Positions 7,305 to 14,428 of a stretch of 27,470 bases of DNA are shown in pieces (positions within the stretch are counted from its first letter, which is position 1; every line of letters starts with the position of its first letter). This DNA is from Thermoplasmatales archaeon SW_10_69_26 (GTDB lineage Archaea; Thermoplasmatota; SW-10-69-26), in NCBI GenBank assembly GCA_003009755.1, contig PXUB01000025.1:144877-172346 (forward strand), read 5' to 3'. Both the position numbers and the translations under genes were made by a program. The notes below the pieces were generated by a model. It did no database searches. It saw only the letters and a list, made by a program, of their open reading frames with translations, and was not told the origin of the DNA.

Positions 7305-7324
7305 TCCAGGCCCTCCCAGCCCCA

Positions 7325-7351
7325 ACCTTTCTTCTTCTCTTCCCTGTTTTT
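7325..7351 (+). terminator. T- and pyrimidine-rich tract
   Basis: The run cctttcttcttctcttccct continuing to gttttta lies 20-45 bases after the preceding stop and suits archaeal T-tract termination. Its last part (gttttta, centred about 22 bases before the ATG at 7371) could also serve as a weak TATA element for the protease-like gene. Confidence 0.45.
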
Positions 7352-7370
7352 ACCCAAGAGGTCGTGAGCC

Positions 7371-8606
7371 ATGCTGCACCGTTCGAGCTGGGTTGGCCTG
7401 ATCGCCCTTGGAGCCATCCTCAATCTCGCCGTCGGCGCCCTCGGCCCGCTGCCCTCCACGCTGGACACCGGCGAGGTGCTGGAGGCCCGCTCGGCGCAAT
7501 GGACCGACGCCACCGGGGTCCAGCACCAGGACGTCACCGGCGACGACGTCAGCGTCTACACGACCGAGGGCGTCAACCAGCACCCGGACCTCGAGGCCTG
7601 CCTGGACAAGGGGAACCACGGGTACGCCTCCATCGCGGGACAGAACCCGAGCACGCCCGTCGGGGATGCACAGAGTAGCCACGGAACGCTCACCGCGGGC
7701 GTCCTGTGCGGCGATGGGACTCTGAGCCGGGGCTCGGACCTCCAGCAGCCGGTGACCGGCGTGGCGCCGGGGATGCGGTTGTTCTCGTTCGGCGGGATCT
7801 GCGTGGACTCTGATTGCGCTCCCTGGTTCGAGCACCACGACATCCGCATCGTCAGCCACTCGATGACCGGCGACCCCACGGTGAAAGCGGAGGATCGGGG
7901 TGCCTCCCCGGACGCCGACATCCTGTTCGTCATGTCGGCCGGCAACGGGGGCGGTGACGGCTCGAGCGCGGAGACGATATTCCCCTACGATGAGGAGCGC
8001 GTGATGGGCGTGGCGAACGGCTACGCCGACGGGTCCGATATCTTCAAGCTCTCGAGCCGTGGAGCCAAGGACGATCCAAGCACCTGGCCGCACATCACGG
8101 CGCCCGGATGCACCTACACGCCCGGCCTGCACCCAGAAGCCACCGTTTCAGATCACGGTCCCCTGAGGGCCTTGTTGAACGTACCCCCGGTCGGGAGCGA
8201 ATCCGGCGAGTGCGCGAACATCGATCTCATCCCGGCGCTGGCCCACAGAGCCCATGGCTACCACCTGGCCTCCGGGACGAGCATGGCGGCCCCCTACGTG
8301 TCGGGCGTAGCGGCGATGATGTTCGAGGTCCACCCCGGGTTAACGGCACTCGAGGCCAAGCACCTGCTCACGCGGACGGCTGAGCCCTTCCTTCCCGTCC
8401 CCGGGAACGCGGAGCCCTCCCCGGAGGAGTTCCACGAGGAGCACGGTTACAAGGCCGGCTACGGGCTCGTGAACGCGACCGGCGCCGTTGCGGCTGCCCA
8501 CTACATGGCACTGGAACCGGGTGCCGACGCCTCCGAGGCCGTCGACGCTTACCATGTTGGCTACGCCCTGGATGGGGCGCTGGTGCTCAACCCCAATGCA
8601 GGGTGA
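7371..8606 (+). CDS. subtilisin-like (S8) secreted protein lacking the catalytic Asp
   Basis: A 411-residue protein with a signal peptide (about 1-24, LIALGAILNLAVGALG) and a peptidase S8 fold. His104 (SHGTLTAG), the oxyanion Asn (SAGNGGG) and Ser304 (SGTSMAAPYVSGVAAMM) are present. The strand that normally reads V-I-D-T-G...HPDL reads VSVYTTEGVNQHPDL, so the catalytic Asp position is Thr64. Activity should be strongly impaired unless another residue such as Glu66 substitutes. Several Cys pairs (ACLDK, VLCGDG, GGICVDSDC, GECANID) suggest disulfides. No C-terminal anchor is visible. It may be a pseudo-protease, or under decay in a rearranged zone. Confidence 0.85.
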   Translation: MLHRSSWVGLIALGAILNLAVGALGPLPSTLDTGEVLEARSAQWTDATGVQHQDVTGDDVSVYTTEGVNQHPDLEACLDKGNHGYASIAGQNPSTPVGDAQSSHGTLTAGVLCGDGTLSRGSDLQQPVTGVAPGMRLFSFGGICVDSDCAPWFEHHDIRIVSHSMTGDPTVKAEDRGASPDADILFVMSAGNGGGDGSSAETIFPYDEERVMGVANGYADGSDIFKLSSRGAKDDPSTWPHITAPGCTYTPGLHPEATVSDHGPLRALLNVPPVGSESGECANIDLIPALAHRAHGYHLASGTSMAAPYVSGVAAMMFEVHPGLTALEAKHLLTRTAEPFLPVPGNAEPSPEEFHEEHGYKAGYGLVNATGAVAAAHYMALEPGADASEAVDAYHVGYALDGALVLNPNAG

Positions 8607-8643
8607 CGCTTTCCTCTCGGTTCCTCGGTGTTCGGTTCCTGGA

Positions 8644-8863
8644 CGTTCCAGGTGGGTAGATCGAACTCCAGCCTGCCCGCGATCGAATAGGTCATCGCGA
8701 CCAGGTCCTAATCGTTCGAGTAGCCCCGAGCCTTGGGCTTCGCTGCCTGGATCGAGCTGTTGATCCCCTCAAAGATCCCGTCGTCTGCCTGGCTTCGAAA
8801 CCAATTCACCACGCCATCCCGATGCGATCGGTTGCCCTCGGCGACGCAGGTCAGGGACCGTCA
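8644..8863 (-). pseudogene. ISL3-type transposase C-terminal relic
   Basis: On the minus strand the translation reads GVVNWFRSQADDGIFEGINS, continuing SIQAAKPKARGYSND, a stop, then DLVAMTYSIAGRLEFDLPT. This matches the C-terminus of ISL3-family transposases (EG-N-S-I-QAAK-KARGY and the I-Y-IAGKLDFDLPT end). It contains an in-frame TAG (8708-8710) and lacks the rest of the gene. No clear terminal inverted repeat was found in the flanks. It marks a past insertion in the 8607-8889 interval, which otherwise has no gene. Confidence 0.75.
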
Positions 8864-8895
8864 AGGCCTTCACTGAGGGACGACCATCGATGATC

Positions 8896-9363
8896 ATGCG
8901 ATGGAGCGCTGTGCTGGCTGCGTTGCTGCTCGTGACCGCCGGCTGCCTGTCGATCGGTCAGGACGAGTCCGACACCACCACCGACGATGCCGACGATCGG
9001 GGCCCCACGACGACCTGGGAGACCGTGACCCGCTCGGGAACCGTCTCCGGCGCGGGGACACCGGCCGGCAGCGTCTCGCAAGGCGGCGGCAACATGGCCA
9101 CCTGGACGGTGCCCGAGGACACCCGGATCCTGTACCTCAACCTGACCACCGAGGGCGGCGAGCTCAGCATGCAGTACGGACCCGACTGCAACACCGAGGA
9201 CACCGTCGAGTGCGAGTACCAGACGACCACCGAGGACGGCGAAGCCCGCGAGATCGTCGAGGACCCGGCCGCCGGCGGCTGGGAAGCCTACCTGTTCATC
9301 GAGAACGACGCCGGCGAGGTCGACTGGGAGCTGACCGCGACGATGGGCGTCGTCGACGGCTAG
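8896..9363 (+). CDS. lipoprotein, intact paralogue
   Basis: A 155-residue lipoprotein. MRWSAVLAALLLVTAGC gives a signal peptide and lipobox (TAGC), then an Asp/Thr-rich linker and a beta-rich domain (TWTVPEDTRILYLNLTTEGG through GPDCNTEDTVECEYQ) with two Cys likely to pair. It shares leader type and domain with the gene at 5069, and its end (GEVDWELTATMGVVDG) with the chimera at 5630. ATGs at 8890 and 8896 are both possible; 8896 gives the M-R-W start seen in the paralogues. It is convergent with GtrA, stop codons two bases apart. Function unknown. Confidence 0.8.
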   Translation: MRWSAVLAALLLVTAGCLSIGQDESDTTTDDADDRGPTTTWETVTRSGTVSGAGTPAGSVSQGGGNMATWTVPEDTRILYLNLTTEGGELSMQYGPDCNTEDTVECEYQTTTEDGEAREIVEDPAAGGWEAYLFIENDAGEVDWELTATMGVVDG

Positions 9364-9474
9364 GCTCAGGGTTCGCGGTGCACGCGCCAGGTGACGAGAC
9401 TCTCGAACGTGTAGTTGGCCAGGAACCCGACGCCGATCCCGGCCGCGTTCGCTAGCAGGTACCACACGCCGTAG
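9306..9474. repeat. duplicated segment, copy 2
   Basis: Partner of 5720-5892. Here both genes crossing it, the lipoprotein end on plus and the GtrA end on minus, are intact, so this is the parental arrangement. The alignment ends just after the Tyr codon of YGVWYLL in GtrA. Confidence 0.8.
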
Positions 9475-9812
9475 AGGCTGTGCAAAACGTAGAGGACGCC
9501 GAGGGCGATCGCCACGCCGAGGAGGCGGACGCCGTGCGAGCTCGCGAACCGTCGCCCGAGATCGCGCCACTCCCCGGTGCCGAACTGGCTGAACGTCCAC
9601 GTCTCGTTCACGACGAACATCACCAGGAAGGCCGACTCGGCGCTGACCACCTTGCCGAGGACGGGCCGAAGCAAGCCCGTCTCCACGACGAGGGCCAGCA
9701 CGGCCATGTCGACCACCATGCCCAGGCCCCCGGTCACCAGGAACCGTTGGAAGCGTTCGGGCGCGACCAGGCCGACCAACCGGTCGATGATGCCGGTGCC
9801 ATCCGTGACCAC
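9366..9812 (-). CDS. GtrA family membrane protein
   Basis: A 148-residue protein with about four membrane helices (FLVTGGLGMVVDMAVLALVV; SAFLVMFVVNETWTF; GVRLLGVAIALGVLYVL; YGVWYLLANAAGIGVGFLAN). The family members take part in moving or presenting polyprenyl-phosphate-linked sugars and are often paired with, or fused to, dolichyl-phosphate-sugar synthases. The GTG at 9812 lies 7 bases after the stop of the GT2 gene, so the two form an operon and probably one functional unit. The extreme C-terminal sequence is duplicated as a dead fragment at 5786-5890. Confidence 0.9.
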   Translation of the reverse strand: MVTDGTGIIDRLVGLVAPERFQRFLVTGGLGMVVDMAVLALVVETGLLRPVLGKVVSAESAFLVMFVVNETWTFSQFGTGEWRDLGRRFASSHGVRLLGVAIALGVLYVLHSLYGVWYLLANAAGIGVGFLANYTFESLVTWRVHREP

Positions 9813-9819
9813 GGCGGCC

Positions 9820-10536
9820 TCACCCCTGTCCCTGCTCGGGCGATCGCCGGCGGATCGAGACGAGGGCGCGTGAGAACTCCTGGATCGCGGGGACGACGCT
9901 CATCGACGAGCGCGATCCGCCGTGCCACTCGACGGGTACCTCCGCGATCGAGTACGACGCCCGGCCGGCGGCCACGAGCAGCTCCATGTCCCAGGCGAAC
10001 CCGCGCTCGGTCAACCTGGGCCCGATGTCGTCCCACACCTCGCGGCGGAGGGCCTTGGCTCCGCATTGGTAGTCGCTCAGCCGGACGTCGAAGAAGCCGT
10101 GGGCGAGGACCACGAGCCCGGAGCTGAGGACCTCGCGGAGAGCCGAGCGCCCCTCCACGTCGGCCTGGGGGTGGCGCCGGCTTCCGACGGCGATGTCGTC
10201 CCCCTCGGCCACCTGCTGGACGATCCGATGGACCGAGCCGACCGACGTCGACGCGTCGGCGTCCGCGAACGCGCGGATGTCGGTGTCGAGCGCCTCGAAG
10301 CCGTCCATGATGGCCTGCCCCTTGCCTCGGCGAGCGGAGGCGGCGTTCACCTCGACCCCAGGCACATCGAGCGCCTCGGTCTCACCCTCGCGCGGCATGT
10401 CGAGCTCGATGCGGAGGTGGGCAGGCTCGATCGTCTCGAGGAGCCCCCGGGCGTAGCGGTCGACGCGCTGGACGTTGGGCTGGAACGCGGGCAACACCAG
10501 CCCGACCTCCTCGTCGTCGAGATCGCCCGGGGGCAC
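9820..10536 (-). CDS. GT2 glycosyltransferase, dolichyl-phosphate-sugar synthase type
   Basis: A 238-residue GT-A fold enzyme expected to transfer a sugar (mannose or glucose type) from a nucleotide donor to a polyprenyl phosphate at the cytosolic membrane face. Landmarks are the N-terminal strand VGLVLPAF, RRGKGQAIMDGFEALDTD, the metal-binding ADADAST, VAVGSR-type strand DDIAVGSRR, and the acceptor-loop region DYQCGAKALRREVWDD followed by ERGFAWDMELL and VEWHGGSRSS. No membrane helices; the downstream GtrA gene may supply them. The start is GTG at 10536, supported by a TATA element (10561-10570) centred 29 bases upstream. Donor sugar not predictable. Confidence 0.88.
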   Translation of the reverse strand: MPPGDLDDEEVGLVLPAFQPNVQRVDRYARGLLETIEPAHLRIELDMPREGETEALDVPGVEVNAASARRGKGQAIMDGFEALDTDIRAFADADASTSVGSVHRIVQQVAEGDDIAVGSRRHPQADVEGRSALREVLSSGLVVLAHGFFDVRLSDYQCGAKALRREVWDDIGPRLTERGFAWDMELLVAAGRASYSIAEVPVEWHGGSRSSMSVVPAIQEFSRALVSIRRRSPEQGQG

Positions 10537-10560
10537 ACCGTGAACTACGTCGCGGTCCGT

Positions 10561-10570
10561 CGATAAGGGA
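10561..10570 (-). promoter_or_regulatory. TATA box of the GT2-GtrA operon
   Basis: On the minus strand tcccttatcg is centred about 29 bases before the GTG start at 10536. It indicates a leaderless message and supports GTG as the true start codon. Confidence 0.5.
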
Positions 10571-10662
10571 CGCGCCGGGCGAACGTCTGAGGCTCCTCGA
10601 CCCGGAGCGGCGGGGCTGGCCGTTCATCTGACCCCTCGGAAAGGGCCTCGGGCCGGGCGGGC

Positions 10663-12030
10663 ATGGGTGGGGCGATGGCTTCGACCGACGGGACGGCTCG
10701 AGCGAGGGTCCCCCTCGCGGCGGTCGCTGTGCTGCTGGGGGCGGCCGTCCTGGCCGCGACCATCTCGATCGACGGGAGCCTGCGCGCCGCGGTGGGGTTG
10801 GCCGCGCTGGCGGCGACGGGTTCGTTCTGGGGATTGGGGCTCCTCGGGCCCGAGCTCGGCTCGACCGACGTCTCCGCTCGGACCCGAGCGATCGTGGAGT
10901 CGGGATCGGTCGGGGTCGTGTGCGTCGCCGCCGGGCTCAGCCTCTACTACGTCAGCGTCCACGCCTGGACGTTGGTCACCGGCGAGGCGGCTGCCTTCCC
11001 GGACCTGCTGTTCCGTTGGGATGCGCACTGGTTCGAGACGATCGTCCAGTACGGGTACGACGAGCAACCGGTCCAGGAGGGGAAGCTGATCGGTCAGGCG
11101 AACTGGGCGTTCTTCCCCCTGTACCCGATGATCGTGCGCGGCGTCGTGACCCTCACGGGCATACCGGTTGCGACCGCCGGCACGGTGACGTCGGTCGCGG
11201 CGCTCGCGGTCGGATGCGCGTTCACGTACCGCTACCTGGTGCTGACGCGGTCGCGTATGGTCGCCAGGATCGGAGCCTCGCTGCTCGCTGTGGGTCCCTA
11301 CTCGTTCTACGCCTACACGCTGTACAGCGAGGCGCTCTTCGTGTGTCTGATCGCGATCGGGTTCTGGGCGTTGCACACCGGACGGTACGCGGCCGCGGCC
11401 CTCGCCGGCGCGGCGATGTCGGCCACGCGCGGCGTCGGGGTGCTCTTCGGGCTCGCGTTCCTCCTGCATCTCGTCTGGCGGACCGACGCCTTCGATCCGT
11501 TGCGCTCGCGGGGCTTGGGCCGGGACCGCTCCACGCTCGAGGCCGTCGGGGCGCTGCTGCGCGACCGGCGCATCCAGCTGGGCGCCCTGATCCCCGTCGG
11601 GTTGGCCGCCTTCGCGGCCTACCTCTGGTGGCACGTGGGCGACCCGATGGCGTTCGCCTCCGTCCAATCCGCCTGGGGTCGCGAGCCCGGCGACCCGTTC
11701 GGTCGCCTCGTCGACGGGCTGCTGGGCGCCGACGGGTCCGACCGCTACCTGGCGGGGTTCGGGATCCTCGGCCTCGCGGCCGCCCTCGACCTCGTCCGCC
11801 GGGGCCGACCCGTCGAGGGAGTGTTCGGTTTCGCCTTGCTCATCGTGCCGATCGTCTCGGGGCTGAACAGCATCCCGCGGTACGTCTTCGGGACCGCCGT
11901 GCTCGTCTACGCCCTCGCCGACCACGTCTCGCGGAACGAGTGGACGAAGGCGCTGGGGCTGGTCTTGCTAGGGGCGGCCAACGTGCTCCTGTTGGCCCTG
12001 TGGTTCAGCGGCCACAACATCGTGAACTAA
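10663..12030 (+). CDS. PIG-V-like membrane mannosyltransferase
   Basis: A 455-residue polytopic membrane protein with 9-11 hydrophobic helices. Signature residues of the PIG-V (GPI mannosyltransferase 2, GT-C) family are present: RWDAHWFETIVQYGY near residue 114, carrying the expected Asp/His of the first luminal loop, ANWAFFPLYPMIVRG, and YTLYSEALFV. Such enzymes use a dolichyl-phosphate sugar to glycosylate a lipid or protein acceptor outside the membrane. The adjacent divergent GT2-GtrA pair would supply that donor. ATGs at 10663 and 10675 are both possible; no clear TATA box separates them. The TAA overlaps the stop of the convergent sugar dehydrogenase gene in a CTAA. Confidence 0.85.
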   Translation: MGGAMASTDGTARARVPLAAVAVLLGAAVLAATISIDGSLRAAVGLAALAATGSFWGLGLLGPELGSTDVSARTRAIVESGSVGVVCVAAGLSLYYVSVHAWTLVTGEAAAFPDLLFRWDAHWFETIVQYGYDEQPVQEGKLIGQANWAFFPLYPMIVRGVVTLTGIPVATAGTVTSVAALAVGCAFTYRYLVLTRSRMVARIGASLLAVGPYSFYAYTLYSEALFVCLIAIGFWALHTGRYAAAALAGAAMSATRGVGVLFGLAFLLHLVWRTDAFDPLRSRGLGRDRSTLEAVGALLRDRRIQLGALIPVGLAAFAAYLWWHVGDPMAFASVQSAWGREPGDPFGRLVDGLLGADGSDRYLAGFGILGLAAALDLVRRGRPVEGVFGFALLIVPIVSGLNSIPRYVFGTAVLVYALADHVSRNEWTKALGLVLLGAANVLLLALWFSGHNIVN

Positions 12031-13235
12031 CGCCGCCGGCGGCCGACGGCCACCGCCAGCGCCAGCGCGCTCGCTGCCGCAGCGAGGCCGGGACCCGCCA
12101 CTTCGGAGAGCGCGCTACCAGAGGGTGCCTGGCCGGTCGCCGCTTCGACGGGGACGTCCAGCCGTACGACCTCGCTCGGTTGGGAGTAGTAAAGCGAACC
12201 GTTGTGCACCTCGACGTCGTAGGCTCGCTTGGCGGTCTCGTGCACGACGGTGTCGGTCCAACCGCCCGCCGGATCCTCGCTCAGGCGGTGGATCGCGGCC
12301 TCGTTGAGGGAGGCCCAGTACAGGTCTCCATGGAACATGGCGGCGCCGGTCGGGGCGGCGGTGGTGTCGTTGTGGAAGACGCCGATAGGGTCCGTGAACG
12401 CCGGCTCGTCGCAGGGCTCCTCGATCGGTTCCCACCTGTCGTAGTCGTAGCGGTGGTAGCCCTCGCACTCGGGCCAGCCGTGGTTGTTGCCGGGCTCGAC
12501 GAGGTTGATCTCGTCGCGCTCCTTCTCGCCGTTCTCGGTGGCGAACAAGCGGTCGTTGGCCTCGTCGTAGGCGAGCCCGTAGACGTTGCGGTGCCCGATC
12601 GAGTAGACGTAGCCTTCGATCGTGTCCTCGGCCGGCGTGCCGTTGGGGTACAGGTGCAAGATCTTGCCCAGCCGAGAGCCGGGGTCCTGGGCCTTGCGGC
12701 CCTCGTTGTTGTCGCCGGTGGAGACGAACATGCGGCCCTTGTCGTCGAACTCGATGCGCCCGCCGTTGTGGACGACGTTGGCCGACACGTTCACCAGCCG
12801 GTGCTCGCGGCCGTCCTCGATCCGGCTGAGGACGTTGGTGCCGCCCTCGGGGTCCTCGGGGTCCCCGACGGTGTAGTAGACGTAGAAGATGCCGTTCTCG
12901 GCGACGTCGGGATCGAGCGCGAGGCCGACGAGACCGCGTTCGGCCGGATCCTCGATCGGCGCCCGGTGGAACGCGGAGGAGCGCTCACCGGTGGCTGGAT
13001 CGTGACGGGTCACGTTGCCGCTGTTCATGTCGGCCCACCACAGCTCGCCGTCGGGAGCGATCGCGATATCCACGGGGCGCCCGGCCTCGTCGACCAAGGT
13101 GGTGTTCTCCGCGGCGTCCCAGTCGGGTTTCCCCTGCTGGGCGAGGGCGGTGGCGGCCCAGAGCAGGCCGGCTCCCAGGGCGAGCACGATCGCCCAACGC
13201 AGGCCCCGTCGAGGTCGAGCGACTGGGGACGGCAT
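12027..13235 (-). CDS. PQQ-type soluble aldose/sugar dehydrogenase, tail-anchored
   Basis: A 402-residue exported six-bladed beta-propeller of the glucose/sorbosone dehydrogenase family (oxidises sugars outside the cell, usually with PQQ). Landmarks are a signal peptide (AIVLALGAGLLWAATALAQ), GLVGLALDPD, FYVYYT, the catalytic His156 in VVHNGGRIEFDDKGRMFVST, GKILHLYPNGT, YSIGHRNVYGLAYD, and EINLVEPGNNHGWPECEG. The C-terminus (VAGPGLAAAASALALAVAVG followed by RRRR) is a helix plus Arg cluster like archaeosortase tails, which would anchor the enzyme to the surface. The fifth and sixth blades are shorter than in classic family members. Cofactor and substrate are inferred from the family. Divergent from the secreted protein at 13397. 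Confidence 0.9.
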   Translation of the reverse strand: MPSPVARPRRGLRWAIVLALGAGLLWAATALAQQGKPDWDAAENTTLVDEAGRPVDIAIAPDGELWWADMNSGNVTRHDPATGERSSAFHRAPIEDPAERGLVGLALDPDVAENGIFYVYYTVGDPEDPEGGTNVLSRIEDGREHRLVNVSANVVHNGGRIEFDDKGRMFVSTGDNNEGRKAQDPGSRLGKILHLYPNGTPAEDTIEGYVYSIGHRNVYGLAYDEANDRLFATENGEKERDEINLVEPGNNHGWPECEGYHRYDYDRWEPIEEPCDEPAFTDPIGVFHNDTTAAPTGAAMFHGDLYWASLNEAAIHRLSEDPAGGWTDTVVHETAKRAYDVEVHNGSLYYSQPSEVVRLDVPVEAATGQAPSGSALSEVAGPGLAAAASALALAVAVGRRRR

Positions 13236-13396
13236 CGAACCCGGGCAGGCGGTCGCGCGGACAAGAGAGGCGACCGCGAGGGTAGATGTTCAACGAGACG
13301 GGCCAGGCTCTGCCGGCTGTGACTGAACGGATCTCGCCGTCACCCTCAAACCATCCACCGTCAACCCTGAAGGCCGCCGGCACGGCATGGCCTTGC

Positions 13397-14299
13397 ATGC
13401 GTTGGAGCTGGGTGTTGATCGGGCTGGGTCTCGTGCTGGGAGCGATCGCGGTCGGCGCCTCGGCCGCCGACGGAACGATCGCTCTCTGGACGGACGAGGC
13501 CCCGTCCACCGTCGAGCCTGGCGGATCTCAGACGTGGGAGGTGGCGGTCGCCTACAGCTCCCCGACGCCGATCGTCGACGAGGTGGACGTGACCGTCACC
13601 GCCGCGGATCGCTTGGCTTGGGCCGAGCCCGAGCTCTCCCCGTCCACCGTGACATTCGACCGCAGCGACACCGAGCCCGGGCCTCCCCCTTACCGGTACA
13701 ACGAGAACGTCACGCTCGGCGTCTCGGTTCACGAGTTCGCGCCCGCGTTCGTCGCCAAGCCCATGATGCTCACCCCCGAGGCCCACGGGGAGCTGCGAGA
13801 TCCTGCAACGCACTCCACCCAGGTGATCCTCACGCCAGGGTTCCGGGCCGGCCTGGAGGCCCTGCCGGCGGATCCGACGCTGGAACTCGTGGCCGACGAG
13901 GAGGGCCACGCGCGGGCCGAGGTCGCCAACCGCGCGAACGGGGACACGCTCGTCAGTCTCGAGGGGATCTCCGCTCCGGACGGGTGCGAGGTCGACCCGG
14001 TCGAGGACGAGGTTCTCGTCCAACCGGCCACGGACGCGAGACCCGTGCTGCACGTCACTTGCCCCGGAGAGGCCGACGGCGGGACGCTGACGGCCACGTT
14101 CGGCCAGGTGTACGCCTACGATCGCTCCATCGAGGGGGCCACCGCCGAGGCCAGCTGGGAGCTGACCGTCGAGGACGAGGCCGTCACCACCCAGTCCGCG
14201 GTCGCGGGCACCGGCTCGGACGCCGGGCTCGGGCTGGCCGCCGGGATCGGGCTCGCTGCGCTGGCGACCGCTGCGATCGCGCATCGGCGCCGCGGATGA
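13397..14299 (+). CDS. secreted tail-anchored beta-rich protein
   Basis: A 300-residue protein. The start at 13397 gives the signal peptide MRWSWVLIGLGLVLGAIAVG; the in-frame ATG at 13286 would put 37 polar residues ahead of it and is rejected. The body has alternating beta-strands of immunoglobulin-like type (SQTWEVAVAYSSPTPIVDEV, DPTLELVADEEGHARAEVAN, LHVTCPGEADGGTLTATFGQ) with one probable disulfide (DGCEVD...VTCPG). The tail (LGLAAGIGLAALATAAIA then HRRRG) is a membrane or sorting anchor. Probably a surface adhesin or envelope component; no specific family recognised. Confidence 0.75.
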   Translation: MRWSWVLIGLGLVLGAIAVGASAADGTIALWTDEAPSTVEPGGSQTWEVAVAYSSPTPIVDEVDVTVTAADRLAWAEPELSPSTVTFDRSDTEPGPPPYRYNENVTLGVSVHEFAPAFVAKPMMLTPEAHGELRDPATHSTQVILTPGFRAGLEALPADPTLELVADEEGHARAEVANRANGDTLVSLEGISAPDGCEVDPVEDEVLVQPATDARPVLHVTCPGEADGGTLTATFGQVYAYDRSIEGATAEASWELTVEDEAVTTQSAVAGTGSDAGLGLAAGIGLAALATAAIAHRRRG

Positions 14300-14374
14300 G
14301 CGGGCAGGCGTGACCGGTCGGGCGGCTGCGAGGGACACGCCCGCCCTCAGCGGTGGCCTCGGTCGGGCGTGCTC

Positions 14375-14428
14375 TCCCCAAGCCCGGTCGGGCCCTGTTG
14401 TCGGCTCAATACCGACCGGGCTTGGGGA
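14375..14428. repeat. 17-bp inverted repeat spanning the end of alaX
   Basis: The sequence tccccaagcccggtcgg (14375-14391) is the exact inverse complement of ccgaccgggcttgggga (14412-14428), with a 20-base spacer. The right arm lies in the last codons of alaX (Pro-Lys-Pro-Gly-Arg) and its TGA stop falls in the loop. In RNA from either strand this is a strong hairpin between two convergent genes. It could stabilise or end both messages. Confidence 0.8.

Noticed and set aside
10920-13322. 800-codon plus-strand ORF across the PIG-V and sugar dehydrogenase genes
   Set aside because: Arg-rich low-information frame overlapping two well-supported genes on both strands.
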